Positions 52,386 to 60,103 of a stretch of 64,000 bases of DNA are shown piece after piece. The translations under genes were made by a program, and so were the position numbers. Under the pieces are notes generated by a model, which did no database searches, was not told where the DNA came from, and saw only the letters and a program-made list of their open reading frames with translations. Every line of letters begins with the position of its first letter. Position 1 is the first letter of the stretch. Source of the DNA: Clostridia bacterium (GTDB taxonomy: Bacteria > Bacillota > Clostridia > Oscillospirales > Acutalibacteraceae); NCBI GenBank assembly GCA_017439585.1, contig JAFSIV010000008.1, forward strand, positions 43,688-107,687. The letters run 5' to 3'.

Positions 52386-52892
52386 ATGGACAAAAAGTTA
52401 ATAGAAAAATATAAAAATGAAATGTTTAATACTTATGCAAAGCGAAAATTTCCCACCGTAGAAAAAGCGGTTCAAACTATAAGTCCTGTTGCTGACAATA
52501 CTGCCAATAACGAGGGCGCGCTGGTGGTTTTGGTAACGGCGGTGAGGTCGCTTTACCCGATAAAAAACGCTTTTGTCACGGTTTTTTCGGGTGAGAATGA
52601 GACGAGAGAGAATATAATCAGCGTTTATACCGACGAAAGCGGCAAAACCGAGCCGATATATTTATCCGCACCCGACCGACAGTTATCACTCGAAAGCGAA
52701 AACAAGATTTTGCCTTATGCCGAATATAATGTTGAGATTAAAGCAGAGGGATATGTTGATAGTATTTTTTTAAATGTTCCTGTTTTTGAGGGTATAACCT
52801 CTTTGCAGAGAGCTAATATGCTTTTGCTCGAAACCGCAGGAGAACAAAAAGGACCTATTATATATAATGTGTCCGAAAATGCTGATTTATAG
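52386..52892 (+). CDS. Ig-like/CarboxypepD_reg-like protein paired with a SpoIID-like protein
   Basis: 168 aa from the ATG at 52386 (MDKKLIEKYKNEMFNTY), with GAGAGGCG upstream. After a ~45-aa helical lead, residues ~50-150 form a beta-sandwich of the kind seen in carboxypeptidase regulatory domains: GALVVLVTAVRSLYPIKNAFV, VYTDESGKTEPIYLSAPD, YNVEIKAEGYVDSIFLNVPV. No signal peptide or membrane helix. It ends 21 bases before the SpoIID/PG-binding gene, so the two form one unit, probably concerned with spore peptidoglycan. The precise role is unknown. Confidence 0.7.
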   Translation: MDKKLIEKYKNEMFNTYAKRKFPTVEKAVQTISPVADNTANNEGALVVLVTAVRSLYPIKNAFVTVFSGENETRENIISVYTDESGKTEPIYLSAPDRQLSLESENKILPYAEYNVEIKAEGYVDSIFLNVPVFEGITSLQRANMLLLETAGEQKGPIIYNVSENADL

Positions 52893-52913
52893 GATAAATA
52901 AGGAGGAATATTT

Positions 52914-54284
52914 ATGCCTGAGGTATTAACACCTGTAATTCCGCAAAACATAACAGTGCATTTAGGCGCGCCCGATTCGGCGGCACAGAATGTTACAGTT
53001 CCTTTTACCGATTATATAAAAAATGTTGCTTCAAGCGAGATTTACCCAACCTGGCCTGAGGAGGCTTTAAGAGCTAATATTTATGCCATTATAAGCTTTG
53101 CTTTAAACCGAATTTATACCGAATGGTATCCCTCACGGGGATATAATTTCGATATAACAAACACAACTCAGTTTGACCAAGCCTTTGTGCCTGACCGCGA
53201 AATTTTTGAAAACATAAGCCAAATAGTTGACGATATTTTTAATGATTATGTTGTCCGTCAGGGCAGTGTTCAACCCTTGTTTACCGCCTTTTGCAACGGA
53301 ACAACCTCAACCTGCGCAGGTCTTTCGCAATGGGGAAGCGTTGATTTAGCAGAAAGAGGGTTCACTCCTTACGCCATTTTGCAAAATTATTACGGAGACG
53401 ATATCGGTATAGTAGAAAACGCACCTGTAAGCTTTACGGGGGAATCTTATCCGGGAGTACCGCTCGCGGTTGGCGATTCGGGTAACAATGTGAGACTTAT
53501 TCAGGTACAGCTTAACCGAATAGCGCAAAACTACCCTGCTATACCAAAAATAGAAAATCCTAACGGCATTTTCGGTCTGGACACCGAAGCGGCGGTTAGG
53601 AAATTTCAGGAAGTATTTAGTTTAACCCAGAGCGGTCAGGTGGATAAAGCCACTTGGTATGCCATAAAGAGATATTATTCGGGTGTTAAGGGTTTAGCCG
53701 AGCTTGCGGGCGAGGGTATAACTCTCGACGAAGCAACCGTTCCCTTTGAAACCGAAATTTCGGCGGGAAGCAGCGGAGTTCCGGTCAGAACACTGCAATA
53801 CTATTTAAGTATTATAGCATACTTTAATTCAGCTTTATCCCCTGTTCCGCGAACTGCCCAGTTTGACCCTGCAACCATAGCGGCGGTTGAGAGATTTCAA
53901 GAGTATTACGGGCTGCCTGTAACAGGGGTTGTTGATACTGCAACCTGGAACACAATAGACCGAATTTATACCGAAACGGTAGCTTCCTTGCCTGAGGGTT
54001 ATCAGGGGGATAATGCAAAGCTATACCCCGGTTATTTTTTAACTAAGGGAATGAGAAACAGCTCGGTTTCGGATTTGCAAAGCTATATAAATTATATCGG
54101 CGAGCGGATTCCCGCTTTTCCAACCTTGCCAGTAACAGGATATTTCGGCGACCAGACCGAAGCGGCGGTCAGAGAAATACAAAGACTTTACGCAATCGAG
54201 CCCTCGGGCGCGGTAGGTCCTGTTACCTGGTATCAAATAGCGCGGGAATACGATAGCCTTAAAGAGCAAGAAAATAATGCTTGA
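52914..54284 (+). CDS. SpoIID/LytB-like domain protein with three peptidoglycan-binding modules
   Basis: 456 aa. The N-terminal ~165 residues carry a SpoIID-like signature (YIKNVASSEIYPTWPEEALRA, then AIISFALNRIYTEW and a NGTTSTCAGLSQWGSVDLAERG region), which in SpoIID is a lytic transglycosylase core. It is followed by three PG_binding_1 modules at ~188-250, 270-340 and 360-445 (LAVGDSGNNVRLIQVQLNRI; DTEAAVRKFQEVFSL; VTGVVDTATWNTI; VTGYFGDQTEAAVREIQRLY). No signal peptide is visible, which suits a protein made in the mother cell or forespore and deposited in the spore. AGGAGG at 52900-52905. Confidence 0.85.
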   Translation: MPEVLTPVIPQNITVHLGAPDSAAQNVTVPFTDYIKNVASSEIYPTWPEEALRANIYAIISFALNRIYTEWYPSRGYNFDITNTTQFDQAFVPDREIFENISQIVDDIFNDYVVRQGSVQPLFTAFCNGTTSTCAGLSQWGSVDLAERGFTPYAILQNYYGDDIGIVENAPVSFTGESYPGVPLAVGDSGNNVRLIQVQLNRIAQNYPAIPKIENPNGIFGLDTEAAVRKFQEVFSLTQSGQVDKATWYAIKRYYSGVKGLAELAGEGITLDEATVPFETEISAGSSGVPVRTLQYYLSIIAYFNSALSPVPRTAQFDPATIAAVERFQEYYGLPVTGVVDTATWNTIDRIYTETVASLPEGYQGDNAKLYPGYFLTKGMRNSSVSDLQSYINYIGERIPAFPTLPVTGYFGDQTEAAVREIQRLYAIEPSGAVGPVTWYQIAREYDSLKEQENNA

Positions 54285-54884
54285 TTAATCGGATAAAACC
54301 ATTAATCTTTTAATAGCGGGGATTTTGAAAAGAACTACCGCTGCTACTATGGTTAAAACAAGTTCGGGGAGCATATATGTTCCGTTATAGCAAATTGAAT
54401 AGAGTGCAGGACTGTTCATAACAGTTTTGCCAAAAATTTCAAACTGCTCAAAATTTGCAAAGATTATATACCCTGAAATAAAATGGCACAATAATCTAGC
54501 ACATATAACTGCACCGCAACCCAGAACCTGAGCTAAATAACCTTTTTTAGCAAATATTCCCGAAAGACCTAAAACGGTGAAAGCTAAAATATAATCGAGG
54601 AATATTGTTCCGATTAAGGCTAAGGGAGAAAGTCCCCAAGCGAAGAGCCCGTCAAAAGCGATGCCGAAAAATAGCTGAATTAGAGAATAAACAAAGGCAG
54701 AGCCTATTCCCCATTTAAAGCCGAGTATTGACGGCAATAAAACTATGGGTAGCATTGAGAGAAGTGTAACCGAGCCGCCTAATGGGAGCTTATAAATTTT
54801 TATAAAGCTCAAAGCGGTGGCGAGTGCCACAAATATTGCGGCGAGAGTTAGTTTGTAGACTGGTTTTTTTTGGATTTCTTTCAT
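54285..54884 (-). CDS. thiT: Thiamine ECF transporter S component ThiT
   Basis: 199 aa from the ATG at 54882-54884 (MKEIQKKPVYKLTLAAIFVA), with AAAGGAGG at 54894-54901; an upstream in-frame ATG lies inside the terminator and is rejected. Six membrane helices; LAAIFVALATALSFIKIYKLPLGGSVTLLSMLPI (first 34 residues of the fold in two parts) and PELVLTIVAAVVLF are typical of ThiT. It needs the shared EcfA-A'-T module encoded elsewhere. The TPP riboswitch with a terminator directly upstream confirms the substrate as thiamine or a precursor. Confidence 0.93.
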   Translation of the reverse strand: MKEIQKKPVYKLTLAAIFVALATALSFIKIYKLPLGGSVTLLSMLPIVLLPSILGFKWGIGSAFVYSLIQLFFGIAFDGLFAWGLSPLALIGTIFLDYILAFTVLGLSGIFAKKGYLAQVLGCGAVICARLLCHFISGYIIFANFEQFEIFGKTVMNSPALYSICYNGTYMLPELVLTIVAAVVLFKIPAIKRLMVLSD

Positions 54885-54931
54885 TTTTTGTTCCTCCTTT
54901 AATATCGCAATACTGATTTTTCCGAGAAAAC

Positions 54932-54960
54932 AAAAAAGCCGCAGGCAATACACCTGCGGC
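54932..54960 (-). terminator. Riboswitch-controlled terminator of thiT
   Basis: On the minus strand GCCGCAGG-TGTATTG-CCTGCGGC followed by TTTTTTG, between the TPP aptamer and the thiT ribosome binding site. Confidence 0.9.
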
Positions 54961-54970
54961 AATACTTTTT

Positions 54971-55072
54971 CGTATTTCCCTACGGCGGCATTATCCGCAT
55001 CAGGTTAAAGGTCGAAATCATAGCAAAAGCGGATTTCCTCTCAGCCCGAGTTTCATCGAGCTCCCTATTGCA
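54971..55072 (-). promoter_or_regulatory. TPP riboswitch (THI element)
   Basis: On the minus strand: TAGGGAGCTCGATG, ACTCGGGCTGAGAGGA, then GACC..TTAACCTGATGCGGATAATGCCG and CGTAGGGAA, the conserved thi-box order with CUGAGA and the closing GGGAA. A terminator follows, so high thiamine pyrophosphate should switch thiT off. Confidence 0.96.
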
Positions 55073-55077
55073 AGCAA

Positions 55078-55106
55078 ATTATAGCACCGAAAGTAAATAT
55101 TGTCAA
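55078..55106 (-). promoter_or_regulatory. Promoter of the TPP riboswitch-thiT transcript
   Basis: Consensus TTGACA (55101-55106), 17 bases, TATAAT (55078-55083) on the minus strand. Confidence 0.88.
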
Positions 55107-55150
55107 GTATAAATATAACTTGCTTAAATTTATTTTTAACATTTAAGTAA

Positions 55151-55179
55151 TTGAAATAAAAGAAATTTAAGTGTATAAT
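55151..55179 (+). promoter_or_regulatory. Promoter of mtaB-cysK-ZIP unit
   Basis: TTGAAA (55151-55156), 17 bases, TATAAT (55174-55179), 35 bases before the mtaB ATG. Confidence 0.8.
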
Positions 55180-55214
55180 AAATTTGATATTTAGTATTCA
55201 TTTCGGAGGAATAT

Positions 55215-56504
55215 ATGAAAATAGCCTTTTACACCTTGGGTTGCAAGGTGAATCAATATGAAACCGAGGTTATGCGCGAGGCTTTTGAGAAAGCGGGCTA
55301 TACCGTAGCTAGTCAGGGTGAAAGCTTTGATGTTGCGGTTATAAATTCTTGCACTGTTACTGCCGAGAGCGACCGAAAAACAAGGCAGATTTTAAACCGC
55401 TTTCGCCGAGAAAACGAAAATGCGCTTATTGTTTTAACAGGATGTATGGTACAAGCCTTTCCTGAGGAATCGGCAGGTCTTTTGGGTGCGGATATTGTTG
55501 TTGGAAACCGCGATGTCAGCAAAATATTAACGCTTTGCGAGGAGTTTTTTGATAAGAAGCAAAGAATGGTTGAAATTTGTCCGCACAACAGGGGGGACAA
55601 GTTTAATACCCCCAGTGTTTCCTCCTTTGCTGAGCGAACCCGCGCTTATATGAAAATTGAGGACGGGTGCGACAGGTATTGCAGTTATTGTATCATTCCA
55701 ACCGCGAGAGGTTGGGTTCGTTCAAAGCCGCTTTGCGAAATTAAAGCCGAGGCAGAAAAACTAGCTAAAAACGGATATATTGAAGTAGTCTTAGTTGGTA
55801 TTAACCTTTCGGCATACGGCAAGGGCGAGGATATAAACCTTTGCGATGCGGTTGAAACGGTTGCAAGCGTTGAGGGGATAAAAAGGGTGCGATTAGGCTC
55901 ATTAGAGCCCGACCATATAACTGATGAAATGCTTGAAAGATTTAAAAATGAGCCGAAATTCTGCCCGCAGTTTCATTTGTCCTTGCAGTCGGGCTCAAAT
56001 AAAACCTTAAAAAGAATGAACAGGCATTATACTGCCGAGTTTTATTATGATTTAATAAGCCGAATAAGAAATACATTTGAAAATGCGGCAATAACCACCG
56101 ATATAATGGTAGGTTTTGCGGGAGAAACTGAGCAAGAATTTGAAGAAAGTCTGGCTTTCTGTGAAAAGGCAGGCTTTGCAAAGGCTCATATTTTTTCTTA
56201 CTCGCGCCGAAAAGGAACGGTAGCTTACGGTCTTGGAAATCAGGTAACAAATGCCGAAAAATCGTCTCGAAGCAAAAGGCTTGCGGCGGTTTGCGAGAAA
56301 ACCGAACAGGAATTTTTAGCGTCTCAAATAGGAAAAGAATTTGAAGTTTTATTCGAAACCTATGAAAACGGTTTAAACTTTGGATACACTAAAAATTACT
56401 CCCGTGTTTTCATAAAATCAGAAAAATCCTTTGAGGGTGAAATTAAAAGGATTAAAATCATAAATTCTAAGAAAGATATTTGTGAAGGTATATATAATGA
56501 ATAA
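55215..56504 (+). CDS. mtaB: tRNA (N6-threonylcarbamoyladenosine(37)-C2)-methylthiotransferase MtaB
   Basis: 429 aa radical-SAM enzyme that converts t6A37 to ms2t6A in ANN-decoding tRNAs. N-terminal MTTase domain with TLGCKVNQYET (~7-17), NSCTVTAESDRK (~45-56) and TGCMVQ (~80-85) for the auxiliary cluster; radical-SAM CDRYCSYCIIPTARG (~150-164) with the CxxxCxxC motif; C-terminal TRAM-like region (~370-429). GCKVNQYE and CxxYCSYC favour MtaB over MiaB or RimO. It overlaps the cysK start by 8 bases. Confidence 0.95.
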   Translation: MKIAFYTLGCKVNQYETEVMREAFEKAGYTVASQGESFDVAVINSCTVTAESDRKTRQILNRFRRENENALIVLTGCMVQAFPEESAGLLGADIVVGNRDVSKILTLCEEFFDKKQRMVEICPHNRGDKFNTPSVSSFAERTRAYMKIEDGCDRYCSYCIIPTARGWVRSKPLCEIKAEAEKLAKNGYIEVVLVGINLSAYGKGEDINLCDAVETVASVEGIKRVRLGSLEPDHITDEMLERFKNEPKFCPQFHLSLQSGSNKTLKRMNRHYTAEFYYDLISRIRNTFENAAITTDIMVGFAGETEQEFEESLAFCEKAGFAKAHIFSYSRRKGTVAYGLGNQVTNAEKSSRSKRLAAVCEKTEQEFLASQIGKEFEVLFETYENGLNFGYTKNYSRVFIKSEKSFEGEIKRIKIINSKKDICEGIYNE

Positions 56505-57423
56505 AATTTATAAATCTCAATTAGAGCTTATAGGAAATACACCGCTTTTAGATTGCCAAAATTTTGCGGATAATTTAAAGCTTAAAGCTAAGGTTTTTGC
56601 AAAGCTCGAAAGCTATAACCCCGCCGGCTCGGTTAAGGACCGCGCCGCGCTTTATATGATTAAAACCGCCGAAAAAGAGGGAAAACTTAAAAAAGGCTCA
56701 ACGGTTATAGAGCCAACCTCAGGAAACACAGGTATAGGTCTCGGTTTGGTTTGCAAAGCTTTGGGCTATAAGCTTATTATCGTTTTGCCTGACAGTATGT
56801 CAAAAGAAAGAAGAAAACTCATTTCTTCTTACGGTGCAGAGCTTGTTTTGACTGACGGTAAGCTCGGTATGAGCGGTGCTATAAAAAAGGCCAAAGAATT
56901 AAACGAACAGATTGAAGGTAGTATTATTGCAGGGCAGTTTGAAAATCCTGCTAATGCTAAGGCTCATTTTGAAACAACAGGTCCTGAAATATGGGAACAA
57001 ACCGAAGGCAAGGTTGATATTTTTGTTGCAGGTGTTGGAACAGGCGGAACTATAACAGGCGTTGGTGAATATTTAAAGCTTAAAAACCCCGATATAAAAA
57101 TAGTTGCGGTCGAGCCTGATTGCTCGGCGGTGTTATCGGGAAAAGAGGCTGGTCCTCATAAACTTCAAGGTATCGGCGCAGGGTTTATTCCTAAGGTTTT
57201 AAACAAGGATATTATAGACGAGGTTATTTCTGTGTCGGCGGAAAATGCTTATGAAATGGCAAGACTTTTAGGCAAAACCGAGGGTGTTCTTTCGGGAATT
57301 TCTTCGGGTGCGGCGCTTTTCGGGGCAACCGAAATTGCTAAAAGAGAAGAAAACAAGGGTAAAAATATAGTAGTTCTTCTTCCCGACGGAATAGACAGAT
57401 ATTTATCAACTGATTTATACTAG
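56497..57423 (+). CDS. cysK: Cysteine synthase A (O-acetylserine sulfhydrylase)
   Basis: 308 aa PLP enzyme making cysteine from O-acetylserine and sulfide. Signature LESYNPAGSVKDRAALYMI (~38-56) contains the Schiff-base lysine, EPTSGNTGIGLG (~70-81) the substrate loop, and GVGTGGTITGVGEYL (~172-186) the phosphate-binding loop; GISSGAALFGA near 265 completes the site. Start taken at the ATG of 56497 (MNKIYKSQLELIGNTPLL), with GAAGG upstream and within the mtaB end, so translation is coupled. Confidence 0.95.
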   Translation: MNKIYKSQLELIGNTPLLDCQNFADNLKLKAKVFAKLESYNPAGSVKDRAALYMIKTAEKEGKLKKGSTVIEPTSGNTGIGLGLVCKALGYKLIIVLPDSMSKERRKLISSYGAELVLTDGKLGMSGAIKKAKELNEQIEGSIIAGQFENPANAKAHFETTGPEIWEQTEGKVDIFVAGVGTGGTITGVGEYLKLKNPDIKIVAVEPDCSAVLSGKEAGPHKLQGIGAGFIPKVLNKDIIDEVISVSAENAYEMARLLGKTEGVLSGISSGAALFGATEIAKREENKGKNIVVLLPDGIDRYLSTDLY

Positions 57424-57433
57424 GAGGTAAAAT

Positions 57434-58186
57434 ATGAAGCTTGTTTTAATAACCGCCCTAGGCGTTGGTCTTGCAACCGTTATAGGCGCGCTTATAGGTT
57501 TTATATTCCGCAAAATATCCGAAAAAATATCTAATATAGTTTTGTCCTTTGCTTCGGGTATAATGCTTGCAGCGGCAGTTATAGGTCTTGTATTACCGTC
57601 TTTGGAATATGGCGGAAAATACGGTATAATTTATACCGTTTCGGGTATTTTCGCAGGTGCTCTTTGTCTTAACCTTATAGATAAGCTTGTGCCTCATTTG
57701 CATAAGATAATGGGTGTTGAAAAAGAGGCTCATAAAAATGCGAACTTAAACAAGGTTTTGCTTTTCGTGGCAGCTATTGCAATACATAATCTGCCCGAGG
57801 GTATTGCCGCAGGTGTTGGTTTCGGTTCGGGTGATAATGCAAGGGCGCTTATAATTGCAGGCGGTATTGCGCTTCAAAATATACCTGAGGGTATGGTTAT
57901 AATAGCGCCTATGCTTCTTGCGGGTGTATCACCTCAAAGAACCTTTATAGCCGCATTAGCAACAGGTTTGATTGAGGTTGTTGGTACATTTATCGGTTAT
58001 TTTGCGGTTAGCATTTCCGCCGCGGTGCTTCCGTTTGCGTTAGCTTTTGCGGGCGGCACTATGCTTTATGTTATAAGCGACGAAATGATACCCGAAACCC
58101 ATTCGAGCGGTAACCAGCGCGGCGCAACTTATGCTCTGCTGGTTGGTTTTTCAGTAATGCTTATAAGTGATTTTCTCTTGGGATAA
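57434..58186 (+). CDS. ZIP-family metal transporter (ZupT-like)
   Basis: 250 aa, about eight membrane helices. Divalent-metal uptake (zinc, iron, manganese) is the family role. The conserved helices carry HNLPEGIAAGVGFGSG (~117-132) and QNIPEGMVIIAPMLLAG (~148-164), both with the HN/QN-x-PEG metal-site pattern. The second site has Gln-Asn in place of His-Asn, as is common. A His-bearing loop (VPHLHKIMGVEKEAHKNANL) lies between helices 3 and 4. AGGAGG is at 57422-57427, 11 bases after cysK, so it is co-transcribed. Confidence 0.93.
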   Translation: MKLVLITALGVGLATVIGALIGFIFRKISEKISNIVLSFASGIMLAAAVIGLVLPSLEYGGKYGIIYTVSGIFAGALCLNLIDKLVPHLHKIMGVEKEAHKNANLNKVLLFVAAIAIHNLPEGIAAGVGFGSGDNARALIIAGGIALQNIPEGMVIIAPMLLAGVSPQRTFIAALATGLIEVVGTFIGYFAVSISAAVLPFALAFAGGTMLYVISDEMIPETHSSGNQRGATYALLVGFSVMLISDFLLG

Positions 58187-58303
58187 ATTCAGCTATTCAA
58201 CATTTGAAATGTAATAATATTCAATCGTTTCGCATATATCTTAACTAATAGAATAAATCTTTGCAAAAATGGTCGATTTATGTAATATTTATGCGAAAAA
58301 GTA

Positions 58304-58331
58304 TTGACTTTAAGGTTATTTATGATATAAT
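58304..58331 (+). promoter_or_regulatory. Promoter of the TM2-like gene
   Basis: TTGACT (58304-58309), 16 bases, TATAAT (58326-58331). Confidence 0.8.
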
Positions 58332-58366
58332 TATAAATGAAAAAATTTTTAAGGAGGTTTTCCGTA

Positions 58367-58633
58367 ATGAATAAGACTACTTTTGGTATTCTTACAATTC
58401 TCTTCAACTCATATGGTGTTCCGAACTTCATTCAGGGCGACGCTAAGACAGGTATTCTTAAAATCGTTCTTGCTTTCGTAACTTGCGGCATCATTGGTAT
58501 GATCAATGCTATCATGGGTATCATTCTCGGTATTCAGGTTCTTCAGATGACCGAAGAAGAGTACAATGCTGCTTACGGCACTATCGATAGCGGTATTCCG
58601 AAGATGAAAGCTAACACAGAAGCTGCTGAATAA
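58367..58633 (+). CDS. Small two-helix membrane protein (TM2-like)
   Basis: 88 aa from the ATG at 58367 (MNKTTFGILTILFNSYGVPN), 7 bases after AAGGAGG; the frame is open 10 codons earlier without a ribosome binding site. NSYGVPNFIQGDAKTGILKI resembles the start of TM2 proteins (GxxRFYxG loop and GxxK), followed by two helices (~22-42 and 45-65) and an acidic tail. Codons are strongly biased to the frequent ones (GCT, CTT, ATC) and promoter and terminator are both strong, so it is probably highly expressed. Function unknown. Confidence 0.78.
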   Translation: MNKTTFGILTILFNSYGVPNFIQGDAKTGILKIVLAFVTCGIIGMINAIMGIILGIQVLQMTEEEYNAAYGTIDSGIPKMKANTEAAE

Positions 58634-58672
58634 TCAGTTAATTTTAAGTGTACTTAAAAAATAAACCGTCTG

Positions 58673-58695
58673 CTAATAAGCAGGCGGTTTTTTGT
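58673..58695 (+). terminator. Terminator of the TM2-like gene
   Basis: AACCGTCTGCT-AATA-AGCAGGCGGTT followed by TTTT. Confidence 0.88.
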
Positions 58696-58730
58696 TGTAT
58701 AAAGAAAACGGCGGGAAACACTCCCCTACT

Positions 58731-58796
58731 ATTTTTATACTCAATATTTATTTAATCAACGGCGAATCCATTCTCGTTTGGGGGTTATGGCGACAA
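58731..58796. repeat. Dispersed repeat A, copy 1
   Basis: ATACTC then AATCAACGGCGAATCCATT, TCGTTTG and GGGTTATGGCGACA, matching 63631-63696 at most positions. A weaker partial match to its first ~20 bases (AAATTTTCATACTCAATATT) lies at about 7636-7655. Confidence 0.7.
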
Positions 58797-58822
58797 AAAT
58801 TGCCGCACCCTACAATCTGAAT

Positions 58823-59296
58823 TTATATTGGAAAATAAATAATTTGCTTTCCTTGTTTAACTGCATAATCTAATGCTATTTTTGTTCCGCTTTTGCGGTT
58901 TTTTGGTTTGTATTCTTCATTATAATAAACAATACAAATTTGGCTTTTGTTTATCATTTCAAAATTGCGTTCAACATAAACCGCTCTGCCTGAATTTTTA
59001 ATTTTTTCGGGATAATAGGTTTCCTCATAGCTTTTTAAAAGATAATTTTTATATTGCTCGCTAATAATCTCATATTCTGCTCTAACATAAATTCGTTTTA
59101 TGTTAGGGTGTTTTTCTTTTATTTTTGTAACTATTTTTAGGCATAAATCATCAAACTCACTTTTACTTCCAAAAATAAATGTATCAACATTTTCATTTTT
59201 AATTAACTTCTCTATTGTTTTATAAAGCCTTATTTTTAATTCCTCAGTTTCGTTTATTTTTCTATGACCGAAAAAGCAAACTGTATTACTCCTCAT
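58823..59296 (-). CDS. SLOG-like protein (YpsA/DUF1273 type)
   Basis: 157 aa. Starts VCFFGHRKINETEELKIRLY (~5-24), the FGHR signature of DUF1273/YpsA-type SLOG proteins, with FIFGSKSEFDDLCLKIVTKIK (~40-60) as the GxxxGFD-like helix and SQICIVYYNEEY (~119-130) plus KSGTKIALDYAVKQGKQII near the end. These bind unknown small ligands. It is monocistronic, with no defence genes beside it. It differs in subfamily from the SLOG protein at 7249. Confidence 0.8.
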   Translation of the reverse strand: MRSNTVCFFGHRKINETEELKIRLYKTIEKLIKNENVDTFIFGSKSEFDDLCLKIVTKIKEKHPNIKRIYVRAEYEIISEQYKNYLLKSYEETYYPEKIKNSGRAVYVERNFEMINKSQICIVYYNEEYKPKNRKSGTKIALDYAVKQGKQIIYFPI

Positions 59297-59310
59297 AATT
59301 TTCCCAAAAT

Positions 59311-59503
59311 AAAAAAGGTGTACCCTCCTTTAAGAGAATACACCATAAAAAATATATCCCCTTAAATGTTGCTACACACTCACACTACCTTCAATCGCTT
59401 GGAGAATAGGGTAAAAAGAGGAATATACTTTTTTGCAAAAGTATTATTCCCCATTCAAAACGATATGAAGGCGCAAAATTTTATTTTAATGTGAGTTTGT
59501 AGC
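59311..59503 (-). ncRNA. ssrS: Structured small RNA, probable 6S RNA
   Basis: About 193 nt from a predicted start at 59503 to a T run at 59311-59316. GCTACA-ACTCACA at the 5' end pairs with TGTGAGT-TGTAGC; an 18-nt AT-rich 5' strand (TTAAAATAAAATTTTGCG) faces about 3 nt on the other side. Then CCTTCA/TGAAGG and CG/CG pair, and an apical hairpin GGGGAATA..ATACTTTT/AAAAGTAT..ATTCCTC follows. A terminator hairpin GGTGTA...TACACC with T6 ends it. Length, long rod shape, asymmetric AT-rich bubble and own promoter fit Firmicutes 6S RNA, which binds sigma-A holoenzyme. The class call is inference; that it is an RNA gene is well supported. Confidence 0.6.
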
Positions 59504-59509
59504 TTAATC

Positions 59510-59538
59510 AGTATAACACAATAAAATGAATTTTGCAA
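59510..59538 (-). promoter_or_regulatory. Promoter of the 6S-like RNA
   Basis: On the minus strand TTGCAA (59533-59538), 17 bases, TATACT (59510-59515); the expected start site coincides with the first base of the closing stem. Confidence 0.8.
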
Positions 59539-59540
59539 CA

Positions 59541-59565
59541 AAAAACCGCCTTTTCAGGCGGTTTT
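59541..59565 (-). terminator. Terminator of the four-helix membrane protein gene
   Basis: On the minus strand AAAACCGCC-TGAAA-GGCGGTTTTTT; it ends right before the -35 of the 6S-like RNA. Confidence 0.85.
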
Positions 59566-59587
59566 AGTAGTTTATTTTTATTCTAAT

Positions 59588-60034
59588 TTAATCTTCGTCG
59601 GTTTCCTCTATGTTTTCTTCTTCGCTTTCGGTATAAAGCATAGTTCTAAGAGCCATAACTAAAAGGGTTACAAAGGTGAAGGTTGCGCATACTATCCAAA
59701 AAGGCATATAAAACTTTCCGGCAACAACGGTTATTACCGCAATGACTATACAGCAAACAGCAATTCTGAACAACAAATCGCAGCATTCCTTATTGCAAGG
59801 TCCGTTTTTTGCAGAAACCTTAACGAGCTTCTTTAAACTAACAAGAGCTGCCGCTGCAAAGGGAGCGCAAGGATAACAGGTAACCAGCACGGTTGCGGCG
59901 AGGGTTGCGGGGCGGTGCATAGTTTCAACATACCAGGAAATCATCCAAGGAAGACCTATAACAAATGCAATAAGCAATCCTATAAATATATTTATAACAA
60001 TATTTAATATTTTAACCGATTTTGATTTATTCAT
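59588..60034 (-). CDS. Four-helix membrane protein (DUF2975-like)
   Basis: 148 aa with four membrane helices (~10-33, 44-66, 86-106, 108-132) and an acidic C-terminal tail (ESEEENIEETDED). The pattern of short loops and the third-helix region NKECCDLLFRIAVCCIVIAV resembles DUF2975 proteins, which are often encoded with a small XRE regulator; none is adjacent here. Function unknown. Monocistronic. Confidence 0.65.
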   Translation of the reverse strand: MNKSKSVKILNIVINIFIGLLIAFVIGLPWMISWYVETMHRPATLAATVLVTCYPCAPFAAAALVSLKKLVKVSAKNGPCNKECCDLLFRIAVCCIVIAVITVVAGKFYMPFWIVCATFTFVTLLVMALRTMLYTESEEENIEETDED

Positions 60035-60103
60035 ATAAAATACCTCTTTGGTGTTTTCGATTAACTATATTTATTATAAATAATTTATTTTAATTTGTAA
60101 AGT

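Noticed and set aside
54885-54962. Longer start for thiT
   Set aside because: The extra codons lie in the riboswitch terminator; the AGGAGG and ATG at 54884 are clearly correct.
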